Shown here: in pieces, positions 1 to 8,493 of the stretch
How the letters are laid out: every line of letters begins with the position of its first letter
How positions within the stretch are numbered: the first letter of the stretch is position 1
NCBI RefSeq assembly: GCF_000340885.1
Contig: NC_020291.1
Coordinates: 4,029,001 to 4,093,000 of the forward strand
Source: Clostridium saccharoperbutylacetonicum N1-4(HMT)
GTDB lineage: Bacteria; Bacillota; Clostridia; Clostridiales; Clostridiaceae
Length of the DNA: 64,000 nucleotides
Direction: 5' to 3'
Position numbers and translations under genes: made by a program
The notes under the pieces: generated by a model
The model's database searches: none
What the model was told of the DNA's origin: nothing
The model's input: only the letters and a program-made list of their open reading frames with translations

Positions 1-127
1 ATATATGTATCAAATCATTTTGATTCATAATATTTTCTTAACATAATTTAATCATTTGACAAAATTTGTTCTTCCATTTTATAAATTAAAGTCACTAAAT
101 CCTACTTCAAATTGTTCTTTAAGTCTA

Positions 128-664
128 CTATGATACTACAAAATATGTATCAACGTATGATACCATTTGGTCTCCTAAAGTAAGATAATAATATACAGGT
201 ATTAAGTAATTTGAATAAAATAGTTTTTTCGATTCAGCCTTACTATTTTCCAAAGCTGTTATCAAGCTCTGTTGATTCCTTATGCTTATAATATAACTTT
301 CAGCTACAAATGAAATCTCTTCTGAAAAATATATATCTGGAAAAGAATCGTTATATGTATTTTTATGATTTTCTAAGTTTGTTCTAATAATATTTAATTG
401 TTGAATGTAATTTTCTAAATTTTTATATGTATTTTTTAGTTGTTCTTCTGTTGAACTCTCAGCTATTTCTATAACAGTTAAATTTGCTCTTATTTTTTTC
501 ATTTGTTGTAAGTTTTGAATAATATCTTCTTTACCTTTTAAATCCTCAACTTTTGGACCATATGGTGCATTTTGCCTTGTTGCTGGCTGTGCATAGGTTA
601 TATTAGTTAGAGTTAATGATATAAGTATCACGAACATTATTACACGTTTTATTTTTCTCTTCAT
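128..664 (-). CDS. secreted hypothetical protein, helical
   Basis: 178 aa. Residues 1-26 form a classical signal peptide (KRK then a hydrophobic stretch ending TYAQ), so the product is exported. The rest is polar and predicted helical, rich in Asn, Gln, Ile and Leu, with no cysteine motif and no domain I recognise. The start is supported by an AAGGAG site upstream of ATG. It is followed on the minus strand by the window edge, so its downstream neighbours are unknown. Function unknown. Confidence 0.6.
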   Translation of the reverse strand: MKRKIKRVIMFVILISLTLTNITYAQPATRQNAPYGPKVEDLKGKEDIIQNLQQMKKIRANLTVIEIAESSTEEQLKNTYKNLENYIQQLNIIRTNLENHKNTYNDSFPDIYFSEEISFVAESYIISIRNQQSLITALENSKAESKKLFYSNYLIPVYYYLTLGDQMVSYVDTYFVVS

Positions 665-811
665 TACTATTCAACTCCTTTTCCGTTGATTATTGTCAAT
701 TAAATCTGAAAAGATATACATATACTCTATATATCTTTTGTTATTTGCACAAATTATTCTCTATAAAAATTAACGTAAAACTTCCTAAATTTTAATTTAT
801 GAGAAAAAATT

Positions 812-854
812 AAGACTAATATAAGAAAACAAATAAATTTCCTATATTAGTCTT
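812..854 (-). terminator. intrinsic terminator downstream of the nitroreductase gene
   Basis: AAGACTAATATA (812-823) pairs perfectly with TATATTAGTCTT (843-854). Read on the minus strand the stem is followed by AATTTTTTCTC. It lies about 150 bp past the nitroreductase stop. The rest of the 335-bp gap 665-999 shows no gene that I can support. Confidence 0.7.
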
Positions 855-999
855 TAATAAATTATTATTAAAATTACAAGGCAAACTAAGTTAAATATTT
901 AGTTAAATGTATTTTTTATCTTTGAAATTATTGATTTTATCATCTTTTAATTCCTCAACTATTTATAATTATCATTTGTTTTTAATTCTAACCTTTAGC

Positions 1000-1599
1000 T
1001 TATTTAAATACTTTTATACGTTCTTCTACTGGTTGGAATTTCTTTTCATCCGGCTCTGCTGTAGGCTTTCCAAATGGCATTTGCCCAATTAGCTTCCAGT
1101 TGTCAGGTATACTCCATTCTTTCTTCACATCATTTTCAATAAGCTCATTATAATGTTGCAAGGATGCTCCAAATCCTTCAATTTCAAGTGCTGTCCAAAT
1201 AACAAATTGATGCATTCCACTTGCTTGCTGAGACCAGATTGGAAAATTATCTTTATACAAAGCAAAGTTTTGTTGAAGTGACTCTATTACACTACTGTCT
1301 TCAAAGAATAAAACTGTACCATACCCATTTTTAAATGAATCTATTTTTTCTTCAGTAGAACTGAATTGATCAGCTGGTACAATTTTTCTTAAAGATTCTT
1401 TTGTAATATTCCACAAATTATCATGCTGATCTCCAAGCAAGAGAACCGCTCTTGCACTTTGTGAATTGAATGCTGATGGAGTATGCTTAACCGCATGCTC
1501 TATAATCTCTTTTATTCTCTCATCTGAAACTACTGTTTCCTTACTAATTCCATAATATGAACGTCTATCTGCTACTGCAGTTAAAAAATCTTTTGACAT
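1000..1599 (-). CDS. nitroreductase family protein
   Basis: 199 aa, the usual length of the short, FMN-binding nitroreductase family (YdgI/HBN1-like). The N-terminus carries the typical DRRSYYGIS phosphate-binding arginine segment, followed by TPSAFNSQSAR (the 'P-S-x-x-N-x-Q' flavin contact) near residue 41 and a C-terminal GQMPFGKP motif near residue 170. The family uses NAD(P)H to reduce nitro compounds or quinones. AGGAGG precedes the ATG. It lies 72 bp after the pirin gene on the same strand and is probably co-transcribed, which fits an electrophile or redox stress pair. Substrate unknown. Confidence 0.88.
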   Translation of the reverse strand: MSKDFLTAVADRRSYYGISKETVVSDERIKEIIEHAVKHTPSAFNSQSARAVLLLGDQHDNLWNITKESLRKIVPADQFSSTEEKIDSFKNGYGTVLFFEDSSVIESLQQNFALYKDNFPIWSQQASGMHQFVIWTALEIEGFGASLQHYNELIENDVKKEWSIPDNWKLIGQMPFGKPTAEPDEKKFQPVEERIKVFK

Positions 1600-1671
1600 T
1601 AATCATTCCTCCTAGTTATCTAAAATATTTTTTTATTATTTCTCTTATAAATAAAATCTACTAATTTAATA

Positions 1672-2373
1672 TTAGTTTTCTTTACTCATTTCTAAAATTA
1701 AAATGTGGGAGTTTTCTTTAGAATGGATTAGAATATCTTCCTCAACTATTTCCATTCCATCACGATCCTCTAACTCAATACTGTTTATTAAAGCCTTTCC
1801 CTCTATTTGAACTAAATATGCCTGTCTTCTTTCATCAACTTGAAAATTTATCTCTTTTCCTTCCTCAAGTTCTAAAGAATAAACATTTATATCCTGATTT
1901 ATTTTTATTGGTGCATCTCCATCTTTGCTTGAAACCATATGAAGCCATTTGTTTTCTCTTTTATTCCAATCAAATCTATAATCTCCATAGTTAGGTTTAT
2001 AACCTTGTTTATCAGGGAAAATCCATATCTGTAAAAATCTCAATCTATCTTTTCCTAAATTGTGTTCACTATGATATACCCCAGTTCCAGCACTCATATA
2101 TTGAACATGACCACGTGTTATTGTATTTTTATTCCCCATACTATCTCCATGTGTTAATTCGCCATCAACTACATATGAGATTATTTCCATGTCTCTATGA
2201 GGATGAGTATCAAATCCAGTATTAACTTCAACTAAATCATCATTTATAACTCTTAAAACTCCAAAGTTTATATTATTGGGATTATAATATTCTGCAAAGG
2301 AAAAATGAAATTTACTTCTTAACCATCCAAGATCACTCATCCCCATATTTTTATTATCAATCTTTTTTAACAT
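1672..2373 (-). CDS. pirin family protein (bicupin)
   Basis: 233 aa, like YhhW-type pirins. The N-terminal cupin has the metal ligands in FDTHPHRDMEIISYV (around residues 55-69) and the paired YHSEHN (around 101-106). The C-terminal cupin is metal-poor, as usual. Some members have quercetin 2,3-dioxygenase activity, but the physiological role in anaerobes is unknown. AGGAGG precedes the ATG. It is first of a probable two-gene unit with the nitroreductase. A short inverted repeat (TTACTTTTAGTAA, 2481-2493) about 110 bp upstream could be an operator. Confidence 0.88.
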   Translation of the reverse strand: MLKKIDNKNMGMSDLGWLRSKFHFSFAEYYNPNNINFGVLRVINDDLVEVNTGFDTHPHRDMEIISYVVDGELTHGDSMGNKNTITRGHVQYMSAGTGVYHSEHNLGKDRLRFLQIWIFPDKQGYKPNYGDYRFDWNKRENKWLHMVSSKDGDAPIKINQDINVYSLELEEGKEINFQVDERRQAYLVQIEGKALINSIELEDRDGMEIVEEDILIHSKENSHILILEMSKEN

Positions 2374-2480
2374 TTTGCACTCCTCCTATTTATTATTAAT
2401 AACTTAATCAAAATTGTTGAATTGATATATTAAAATCTCAAAACTTACTATTTTCAACAAAAGCACTTAACTATACTTTA

Positions 2481-2493
2481 TTACTTTTAGTAA
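2481..2493. promoter_or_regulatory. possible operator upstream of the pirin gene
   Basis: TTACT-TTT-AGTAA inverted repeat about 108 bp before the pirin start. Short and AT-rich, so it could be chance. A redox-sensing MarR or HxlR regulator would be a typical binder for this kind of operon, but that is inference. Confidence 0.25.
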
Positions 2494-2619
2494 GTTACTA
2501 TAAATAAATTATTACATATTTATTTTGATTCGTCAATCATATTTTGAAGTTAAATTTATAAACAGAGGATTTTAACATTAGTTTTGTGCACATCAGATGA
2601 CTTAAGACTTTATTTTATA

Positions 2620-2929
2620 TATAGATATCCAAATTAATAATTCAACTTATAAATGTAATATACATGCATCATTGAGAAATTATAATCTCAACACTACACT
2701 ATAAATTAGATACATTTTTCTGGAAGCAGGCATATGAAATTGAGCTGATGATGGTTATTAGTGGAAGGTTGTTCCATTTTCTGCTTGTCATAAATTTACT
2801 TTAGGAACATGCAGAAATGGGGGCAACCTTCCACTTAGAACCCATCCAGCGAAAATTTCACTAGTCCTGTGGAAGATAAATGTATCTGATTTCGGTAATT
2901 GTTGCATAAGTATAATTCTTGCATTGTAC
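2620..2929. repeat. structured element copy A
   Basis: 310 bp with a second copy at 21930-22371. The left arm (about 2620-2755) and right arm (about 2845-2929) are conserved between copies, while the centres differ. AGATACATTT in the left arm pairs with AAATGTATCT in the right arm, and CAGG with CCTG just inside. In copy A the centre is a long hairpin: AGTGGAAGGTTG (from about 2759) pairs with CAACCTTCCACT, and inside it CATTTTCTGC pairs with GCAGAAATG. The element lies in the 741-bp gap between the metallo-hydrolase and pirin genes, and no ORF fits it. It looks like a structured RNA or a small non-autonomous element; direction of transcription unknown. Confidence 0.7.
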
Positions 2930-2985
2930 TTTCAAGTTACATTTTGATATTGACATTTACAGCACCATTTTTGCATGTAAAAAAA

Positions 2986-3024
2986 TAAAGAACCTTCTAT
3001 GTCTAATAAACAGAAGATTCTTTA
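2986..3024 (-). terminator. intrinsic terminator after the metallo-hydrolase gene
   Basis: TAAAGAA (2986-2992) pairs with TTCTTTA (3018-3024), with further pairing inside (CTTCT with AGAAG). Read on the minus strand it is followed by ATTTTTTT. It lies about 90 bp past the gene stop. Confidence 0.7.
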
Positions 3025-3114
3025 TACGTTACGTATTATCATAAATGTTCTTTATTTTATTCAGTTGTAAGATTATTTAAATATTTTTCACAGTTATAGT
3101 TATTATATTAATTA

Positions 3115-3810
3115 TCAATATGAAATTATCCTCTCACGATATATTTCAGAACAATTCATTGCCTTTAACATATTTATTACTGAATTATCATTCCAAAAAT
3201 GCATTGGATAAACTTTATCTGTATTAGTATTTTTCATAAAATAATCAAAACCTAAGTTAAACCATTCTCCTTGTCTAGGATCTAAAACTAGGAAAGCAGC
3301 GTCAAAATGTCTATTTTTTATTTTTGCTATTTCTCTCTCAAAATCTTGCAGCATATTATCATTAAAATCTTCATCCTTGTAATTCCATACCCATAAATTT
3401 AGATCACCAGCATGATAAATTGTCTTACCATCTACTGTAACAATAAATGCTACTCCTTCATCTGTTGAATTTAAAGTTTCGATTTTTAAATCTATGGTTT
3501 CAAGAACATCATTACTTCTCATGAATTCAATCTTTTCATAAATATCATCAGTAACCCCATGCATATTAAATAAACTCCGTCCAAAAGCAATCTTAATATC
3601 ACTTGAAAAAACATACTTAATATTTGGATATTCTTTTAATAGTTCAAAAATTGACATATTAAAATGATCATGATGCATATGACTTGAAAACACATAAATT
3701 ATTTTGTCTTTTTCAAACTCAGGAAGCTGTCCTTTATAATAATCAAACAATAGAACCACATTTTCAAATTCGACTGAAAAACAACTATGCTCAATATAAG
3801 TAATCTTCAT
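3115..3810 (-). CDS. MBL-fold metallo-hydrolase
   Basis: 231 aa. Metallo-beta-lactamase fold: SSHMHHDHF (around residue 43, the HxHxDH zinc motif), YHAGDLN (around 133) and a final PMHFW histidine (around 205). The layout matches the UlaG/YtkL-type small hydrolases. The ATG at 3810 is preferred to the one at 3819, because AAAGGATG lies at a usable distance only from the inner ATG. Substrate unknown. It is a single gene between two terminators. Confidence 0.85.
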   Translation of the reverse strand: MKITYIEHSCFSVEFENVVLLFDYYKGQLPEFEKDKIIYVFSSHMHHDHFNMSIFELLKEYPNIKYVFSSDIKIAFGRSLFNMHGVTDDIYEKIEFMRSNDVLETIDLKIETLNSTDEGVAFIVTVDGKTIYHAGDLNLWVWNYKDEDFNDNMLQDFEREIAKIKNRHFDAAFLVLDPRQGEWFNLGFDYFMKNTNTDKVYPMHFWNDNSVINMLKAMNCSEIYRERIISY

Positions 3811-4247
3811 CAATATCATCCTTTCTATTTTGCTTAATAGCTTGCAAATACTAATTTTTTTGTATTGCTATTTTCTAACAAGTAGTTTTTTCTATATAAT
3901 TTCTCTCTTATAAGAGTTAATTCTTACATTTATTTAAATCCACATTTCCATCATTACTGTATATTTATAATATCACATCACTATATGCTCGCACAAGATT
4001 TTTAAAATTATTTTTGCAATTTTTCAAACAATTTCATTCATTTATTCTTAATTTATTCATTTTTATAAATACTTATCTGAAAATACTGCAGTTTATAGTG
4101 TATTCTCTTGCACTATTGGTTGTGTTTTTATTTTTCATTTACACTAACTCCATTTATTTTTTAGATATTTATACACGCAATTACATAATTATTATTATTT
4201 TCTTTTTTAATTATAAAATAATTTAAAATCATCTCACTTTTAAGAAA

Positions 4248-4297
4248 TAATAAAAGAAGTAAAAATCAATTAAAATTGATTCTTACTTCTTTTATTA
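4248..4297. terminator. bidirectional terminator hairpin
   Basis: TAATAAAAGAAGTAA (4248-4262) pairs with TTACTTCTTTTATTA (4283-4297), and inside it AATCAATT pairs with AATTGATT, giving a stem of about 23 bp. T-rich on both exits. It would end transcripts of the TetR gene on the minus strand. The AT-rich reading frame at 4014-4226 beside it encodes only a hydrophobic low-complexity string without a Shine-Dalgarno site, and I do not call it. Confidence 0.75.
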
Positions 4298-4311
4298 CAG
4301 ATTATTCATGA

Positions 4312-4431
4312 ATAATTAAATATAGCACCACGCAAAGTACTGCTGAAGCACTACCTTTAGCAAATGTAAACAATTCACTTAGAGAAACTAAGCAAAAAAT
4401 TAAACAATACCTTAACTCTATTAATTTTTAG
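4312..4431 (+). pseudogene. possible coding remnant, C-terminal fragment
   Basis: An open frame without a start codon follows a TGA at 4309 and ends at TAG 4429-4431. It encodes about 39 residues with protein-like composition (segments TAEALPLANVNNSLRE and KQKIKQYLNSINF, an amphipathic helix). No Shine-Dalgarno site. It may be the tail of a lost gene; family not recognised. Confidence 0.3.
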
Positions 4432-4515
4432 GCTTAAAAGACTATTAGAAAATGATAGTCCAATACAGACAGTTTATTAGAAAAATCATTAAATTTTTAT
4501 AATGAAAATTCAACT

Positions 4516-5100
4516 TCAAATATTAGAATTATTTTGTATAGATATTGATATATTAAATATAAAATCATCAATCATTACTTTAAAACTTTCCTTTAAATCC
4601 ACTGGCGTTTGGAAATATCCATGAGAACTCAAGGACACAAACCCATGTAAAAGACTCCTCAAGGCTCTGCTTTTATGAGTTATAAATGCATTATCCTCAT
4701 TATAAAATTCTAAAATTCTATGTATCATGGTATTAATTTCTTTTGATAAACGCTTTACTTCTTCATTTTCAGTACTTGGAATGTTCATATAAAGTCTATA
4801 CCCACTCTTATTTTTAATAGCAAATTCTCTATATACATCTGAAAACTCTCTAATAGCGTTATCACCACTTTTTCCTATTAATCTTTTCATTAACTCTGAA
4901 TTTAAATTATCTAAAAAGTATATTGTCATTTTTATTTTAAGGTCCTCTATATTTTCGTAATGATTATATAATGATGGATATTTTATATTAAGTTTTTCTG
5001 CAATTTTTGGAAAACTAATCTGGTTAAGCCCAATTTCATCAGCTAACAAAAAAGTAGTTTGAATAATTTTTTCCTTTGTTAAATTTCGCTTTTGAATCAT
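4516..5100 (-). CDS. TetR/AcrR family transcriptional regulator
   Basis: 194 aa from the chosen start. N-terminal TetR helix-turn-helix: TKEKIIQTTFLLADEIG, then FPKIAEKLNIKYPSLYNHY (recognition helix around residues 28-46). The C-terminal ligand domain is of the WHG/TetR_C_33 type (LRSLLHGFVSLSSHGYF). A longer frame begins at 5142, but GGAGG lies 5 nt before the ATG at 5100, which decides the start. It is divergent from the Cys-rich gene at 5369, and a 21-bp palindrome lies between them, so autorepression and control of that gene are likely. Inducer unknown. Confidence 0.9.
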   Translation of the reverse strand: MIQKRNLTKEKIIQTTFLLADEIGLNQISFPKIAEKLNIKYPSLYNHYENIEDLKIKMTIYFLDNLNSELMKRLIGKSGDNAIREFSDVYREFAIKNKSGYRLYMNIPSTENEEVKRLSKEINTMIHRILEFYNEDNAFITHKSRALRSLLHGFVSLSSHGYFQTPVDLKESFKVMIDDFIFNISISIQNNSNI

Positions 5101-5196
5101 TTTAACCTCCATTTCGCCGCAACTTTCACGCCGACACACCACATAATCTTAGTTTATCATGACAAATTATATTTATCAAACAACAAAAAATAGTAA

Positions 5197-5217
5197 TAAA
5201 CTATAATATATAGTTTA
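5197..5217. promoter_or_regulatory. TetR-type operator palindrome
   Basis: TAAACTATA-n3-TATAGTTTA, a perfect 9-bp inverted repeat centred in the 268-bp divergent region between the TetR gene and the Cys-rich gene. A further half site TATAGTTTA sits at 5230-5238. The size and symmetry fit a TetR dimer site. Confidence 0.6.
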
Positions 5218-5368
5218 CATTTTATACTTTATAGTTTATTATTATATTACAGAATATTCACAATCTGGTTAATAAAGCGCAATTAACCTAATAATATAAA
5301 AATTTAGTTTAAACTATTGAATATTGGAAAATAAAAATTAACATAAAAATCAAGGGGGAATTTATATT

Positions 5369-5596
5369 ATGAGCTATAAAAATAATGAAAATGACTATAG
5401 TACACGCAACGCAAAATGTGCAGGTTTTGGATTTTGTGCATGTTGCAATGAATCTGTATGCATAACAAATAACGAACTCAATAATTCTGTAGAAACTTTT
5501 GATTGTATTATAAATGAAAAAGTTAAAACTATTCAAAGTAAAAAAGATAAAACCACTTACACTAAAGATGAGGTAATTCAAATATTAAAATCCTAA
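5369..5596 (+). CDS. small Cys-rich protein
   Basis: 75 aa. Five cysteines lie between residues 17 and 31 (AKCAGFGFCACCNESVC), then one more near residue 45. The C-terminal half is Lys-rich and ends with a helix TKDEVIQILKS. AAGGGGGA precedes the ATG by about 8 nt, and an intrinsic terminator follows at 5649, so this is a real single gene. The cysteine cluster could bind metal or act in thiol redox sensing; I know no family. It is probably controlled by the divergent TetR regulator. Confidence 0.7.
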   Translation: MSYKNNENDYSTRNAKCAGFGFCACCNESVCITNNELNNSVETFDCIINEKVKTIQSKKDKTTYTKDEVIQILKS

Positions 5597-5648
5597 CAAA
5601 TTACTGTACTTCTTTACTTGATATAGTATAGTTATTTATTTAAGAGTC

Positions 5649-5697
5649 AAAAGAGCATAGAAATCCTACTCCAAAAGATAGATTTTTTTGCTCTTTT
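5649..5697 (+). terminator. intrinsic terminator of the Cys-rich gene
   Basis: AAAAGAGCA (5649-5657) pairs with TGCTCTTTT (5689-5697), with GAAATC/GATTTTT pairing inside. The remaining 180 bp up to the malic enzyme stop hold no gene I can support. Confidence 0.65.
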
Positions 5698-5878
5698 ACA
5701 AATAGCATTTCTGATTATTTATATATATGTTATTTATAGCAAGTACCCTCAATATTTCAAATGCAAGAAACTAGCTACTGCAGACGTATTGAATCTGCAA
5801 CAGCTTTTCTGGATTAACTTTTTCACTAATATATAAAGCTTTTTTTATAGCAACAATTCAGCCTTATCTTAATACAGA

Positions 5879-7063
5879 TTATTTCCAATCTATAGCTGTA
5901 CCTAACTTTCTTGCTGTTTCAGTAACAGCATTGCAAACTGCATCACATACTTCTTCATTAAATACTGTAGGCACTATATATTCTTCATGTAATTCATCAT
6001 CATTTATTAAATTAGCAATTCCTTTTGCAGCTGCAATTTTCATTTCATCACATATGTCTTTAGCTCTAGACTTTAGAGCTCCTTTGAAAATTCCTGGGAA
6101 TACCAAAACATTATTAATTTGATTTGGGAAATCAGATCTTCCTGTAGCTATAACCCTAGCTCCTGCTTTTTTTGCCTCATCAGGCATGATTTCTGGAGTT
6201 GGATTAGCTAAAGCAAAAACTATGCTATCTTTATTCATGCTCTCTACCATTTCTTTAGTTAATGTATTAGCATCTGAAACACCTATAAAGACATCAGCAT
6301 TTTTGATAACATCTTCTAATTTCCCTTTTTCTAAACCGCTATTAGTAACCCTTGCAATTTTTTGTTGTGGTTCATTTAATGTTGCATCACCTTCTACAAC
6401 AACACCATTTATATCACATAATATTATATTTTCTACTCCAGCTGAAATTAAAAGTTTAGCTGTTGCTATACCTGAAGCACCTGCACCATTTATAACAACT
6501 TTTATTTTAGCTAAATCTTTGTCTACTATTTTCAATGCATTATATAATCCTGCTAAAACTGCAATAGCTGTTCCATGTTGATCATCATGATACACTGGTA
6601 TATCAAGTATTTCTTTTAGTCTTTCTTCAATATAAAAACACTCTGGAGCTTTTATGTCTTCAAGATGTATTCCGCCAAAACCTATTGAAATATTTTTTAT
6701 TGTATTTATTATATCATCTGAATCAGTAGAATCTATACAAATTGGCATTGCATCCACATTTCCAAATCTTTTAAGTAATAATGCCTTACCTTCAACTACT
6801 GGAAGTCCTGCAAGTGATCCAATATTTCCAAGACCTAGTACTGCTGTTCCATTTGTTATTACAGCAACACTTCTTCCTTTTATAGTATACTCATATGCAT
6901 TTTCTTTATCTTTAGCGATTTCTAAACATGGTCCTGCTATACCTGGAGTATAGGCTAATGCTAAATCCTCACCATTTCTTAATGGCATAGTTCCTACTAC
7001 TTCAAGTTTACCTTTTTTCTCTTTATGTAATCTTAACGATTCTTCTTTTACATTTATACCCAT
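5879..7063 (-). CDS. NAD(P)-dependent malic enzyme (oxaloacetate-decarboxylating malate dehydrogenase)
   Basis: 394 aa, the length of short bacterial malic enzymes. It oxidatively decarboxylates malate to pyruvate and CO2. Seen: LAYTPGIAGPCLEI near residue 35, VITNGTAVLGLGNIG with the catalytic region near 69-83, VYHDDQHGTAIAVLAGL with metal-binding acidic residues near 137-153, and the nucleotide-binding GAGASGIA near 174. The start is unusual: GGGGAGGTG lies 37 nt upstream with a perfect hairpin in between (separate entry). It is last on the minus strand after the flavoprotein and PEP carboxykinase genes, which fits C4-acid catabolism. Confidence 0.95.
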   Translation of the reverse strand: MGINVKEESLRLHKEKKGKLEVVGTMPLRNGEDLALAYTPGIAGPCLEIAKDKENAYEYTIKGRSVAVITNGTAVLGLGNIGSLAGLPVVEGKALLLKRFGNVDAMPICIDSTDSDDIINTIKNISIGFGGIHLEDIKAPECFYIEERLKEILDIPVYHDDQHGTAIAVLAGLYNALKIVDKDLAKIKVVINGAGASGIATAKLLISAGVENIILCDINGVVVEGDATLNEPQQKIARVTNSGLEKGKLEDVIKNADVFIGVSDANTLTKEMVESMNKDSIVFALANPTPEIMPDEAKKAGARVIATGRSDFPNQINNVLVFPGIFKGALKSRAKDICDEMKIAAAKGIANLINDDELHEEYIVPTVFNEEVCDAVCNAVTETARKLGTAIDWK

Positions 7064-7109
7064 ATGCCAATTGAACTATTACTTTGTAATAGTTCAATTT
7101 CACCTCCCC
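7064..7109 (-). promoter_or_regulatory. hairpin between Shine-Dalgarno and start codon of malic enzyme
   Basis: GGGGAGGTG (complement of 7101-7109) is separated from the ATG at 7063 by 37 nt. Of these, 31 (7069-7099) form a perfect hairpin: AATTGAACTATTAC, 3-nt loop, GTAATAGTTCAATT. With the hairpin folded only 6 nt remain between Shine-Dalgarno and ATG, a normal spacing. No other Shine-Dalgarno site lies near the ATG. This looks like a folded spacer in a translation start; a DNA operator is the other possibility. Confidence 0.7.
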
Positions 7110-7149
7110 TTCACAATTAATTTAAATTATTGCAAACCGTATTTTATAT

Positions 7150-8391
7150 CTACTCTTCTAGTGAACAAACATACTCATCAATAGCCTGTGCTACCATTTT
7201 AGATACTCTTACAGCTTCAACTACTGTTTTTGCACCAGTTACTACATCTCCTGATGCAAATACTCCTATTCTACTAGTTCTTCCAAATTGATCAACCTCT
7301 ACTAACCCAACTCCATTAACATTTATTCCTATAGTGTTGGAAACAATGTTTGAACGGGGTCCTTGTCCAATTGCCAAAATTACTGAATCCGCTTTAAAAA
7401 TAGCCTCTGTAGATTCACAGTATTCAATTTTTTTACTTCCATCAGTGCATTCTATAATTTTAGTTTGCACATATTTAATACCTTCATCAACTATTTCAAT
7501 TGGGGCTTTATAAAATTCAAACTTAACACCGTCAATTTTAGCGTATTCCACTTCAATTGGTTCTGCTTCAATGCTTTCAGGCCCTTCTCTATACATTATA
7601 TTAACATCTGTGCAGCCATTTCTCAGAGCTGTTCTTGCAACATCCATTGCTACATTGCCTGCACCTACTATACATAATCTTTTACCTAAGTTATAGACTG
7701 ATGGATTTTTTAAATAATCTATAGCATAATGAACATGTCCAAAAGTTTCACCTTTTATACCTAAATTTCTAGGTTTCCACACCCCTGTGCCAATAAATAT
7801 AGCTTCATATCCATCCCTAAATATATCGTCAACAGTTATAGCCGACCCAATTAAAGTATTTGGTCTTATTTTTATTCCCATGCTTAATAATTTATCTTTT
7901 AATTTTAATAGAACAGTTTTAGGTAATCTAAATTCTGGAATTCCATACCATAAAACTCCACCAATATTATCAAGTGCTTCAAAAATAGTTATGTCATAAC
8001 CTTTAGTCGCAAGCATAATAGCTATAGTAATTCCTGCCGGACCTGAGCCTATTATTGCAACTTTCTTGTTAACTTTTTTTATTGTTTTATTAGTATCGAA
8101 ATTTAAATAATAGTCTGATATATAGTTTTCTATTAAGCTTATTTGAACTGGACTGCCTTTTCTTCCTAAAACACAATGTCCCTCGCACTGATTTTCATGC
8201 GGACATACTAGTGAACATATTACTGACAATGGATTATTTTCGAAAAGTTTTTCTCCACAGTCCATAATGTTTCCATTTAAAAGCATTTCTATAATTTCAT
8301 TAATAGGAGTATTAACTGGGCAGCCTTCTTTACACATTGGCTTCTTACAATTTAAACATCTCTTAGCTTCTTCTATAATAAACCTTCCCAT
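7150..8391 (-). CDS. GltD-like NAD(P)-dependent flavoprotein oxidoreductase
   Basis: 413 aa from the chosen start. It resembles the glutamate synthase small subunit and related NADPH oxidoreductases. An N-terminal Cys-rich [4Fe-4S] region (CLNCKKPMCKEGCPVN near residue 10 and CSLVCPHENQCEGHC near 64) is followed by an FAD site (AIIGSGPAGI) near residue 110, an NAD(P) site (CIVGAGNVAMDVART) near 235 and a C-terminal FASGDVVTG motif. The start at 8391 is chosen over 8445 because GGAGG lies 8 nt upstream. No glutamate synthase large subunit is nearby, so it may serve another electron transfer, for example NADPH and ferredoxin in acid fermentation. Partner unknown. Confidence 0.85.
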   Translation of the reverse strand: MGRFIIEEAKRCLNCKKPMCKEGCPVNTPINEIIEMLLNGNIMDCGEKLFENNPLSVICSLVCPHENQCEGHCVLGRKGSPVQISLIENYISDYYLNFDTNKTIKKVNKKVAIIGSGPAGITIAIMLATKGYDITIFEALDNIGGVLWYGIPEFRLPKTVLLKLKDKLLSMGIKIRPNTLIGSAITVDDIFRDGYEAIFIGTGVWKPRNLGIKGETFGHVHYAIDYLKNPSVYNLGKRLCIVGAGNVAMDVARTALRNGCTDVNIMYREGPESIEAEPIEVEYAKIDGVKFEFYKAPIEIVDEGIKYVQTKIIECTDGSKKIEYCESTEAIFKADSVILAIGQGPRSNIVSNTIGINVNGVGLVEVDQFGRTSRIGVFASGDVVTGAKTVVEAVRVSKMVAQAIDEYVCSLEE

Positions 8392-8493
8392 AAATTCTGT
8401 TCCTCCAATACCATTGTAAGTATTCCTTATAATTACTATTTTCAACTTTTAGTACAAGGGACTATATAGAATCATCAAGTTACATGCAGATAT

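Noticed and set aside
907..1092. 61-codon frame overlapping the nitroreductase gene
   Set aside because: Antisense overlap with a well-supported gene and AT-rich lead part; no ribosome site.
2620..2929. Group I intron, IStron or retron origin for the structured element
   Set aside because: No convincing group I core pair, no transposase or reverse transcriptase beside either copy; kept as unknown element.
4014..4226. 70-codon plus-strand reading frame
   Set aside because: No Shine-Dalgarno site, extreme AT-rich hydrophobic low-complexity translation; chance frame.
5309..5581. 90-codon minus-strand frame opposite the Cys-rich gene
   Set aside because: Antisense to a gene with good ribosome site and terminator; hydrophobic composition is typical of a shadow.
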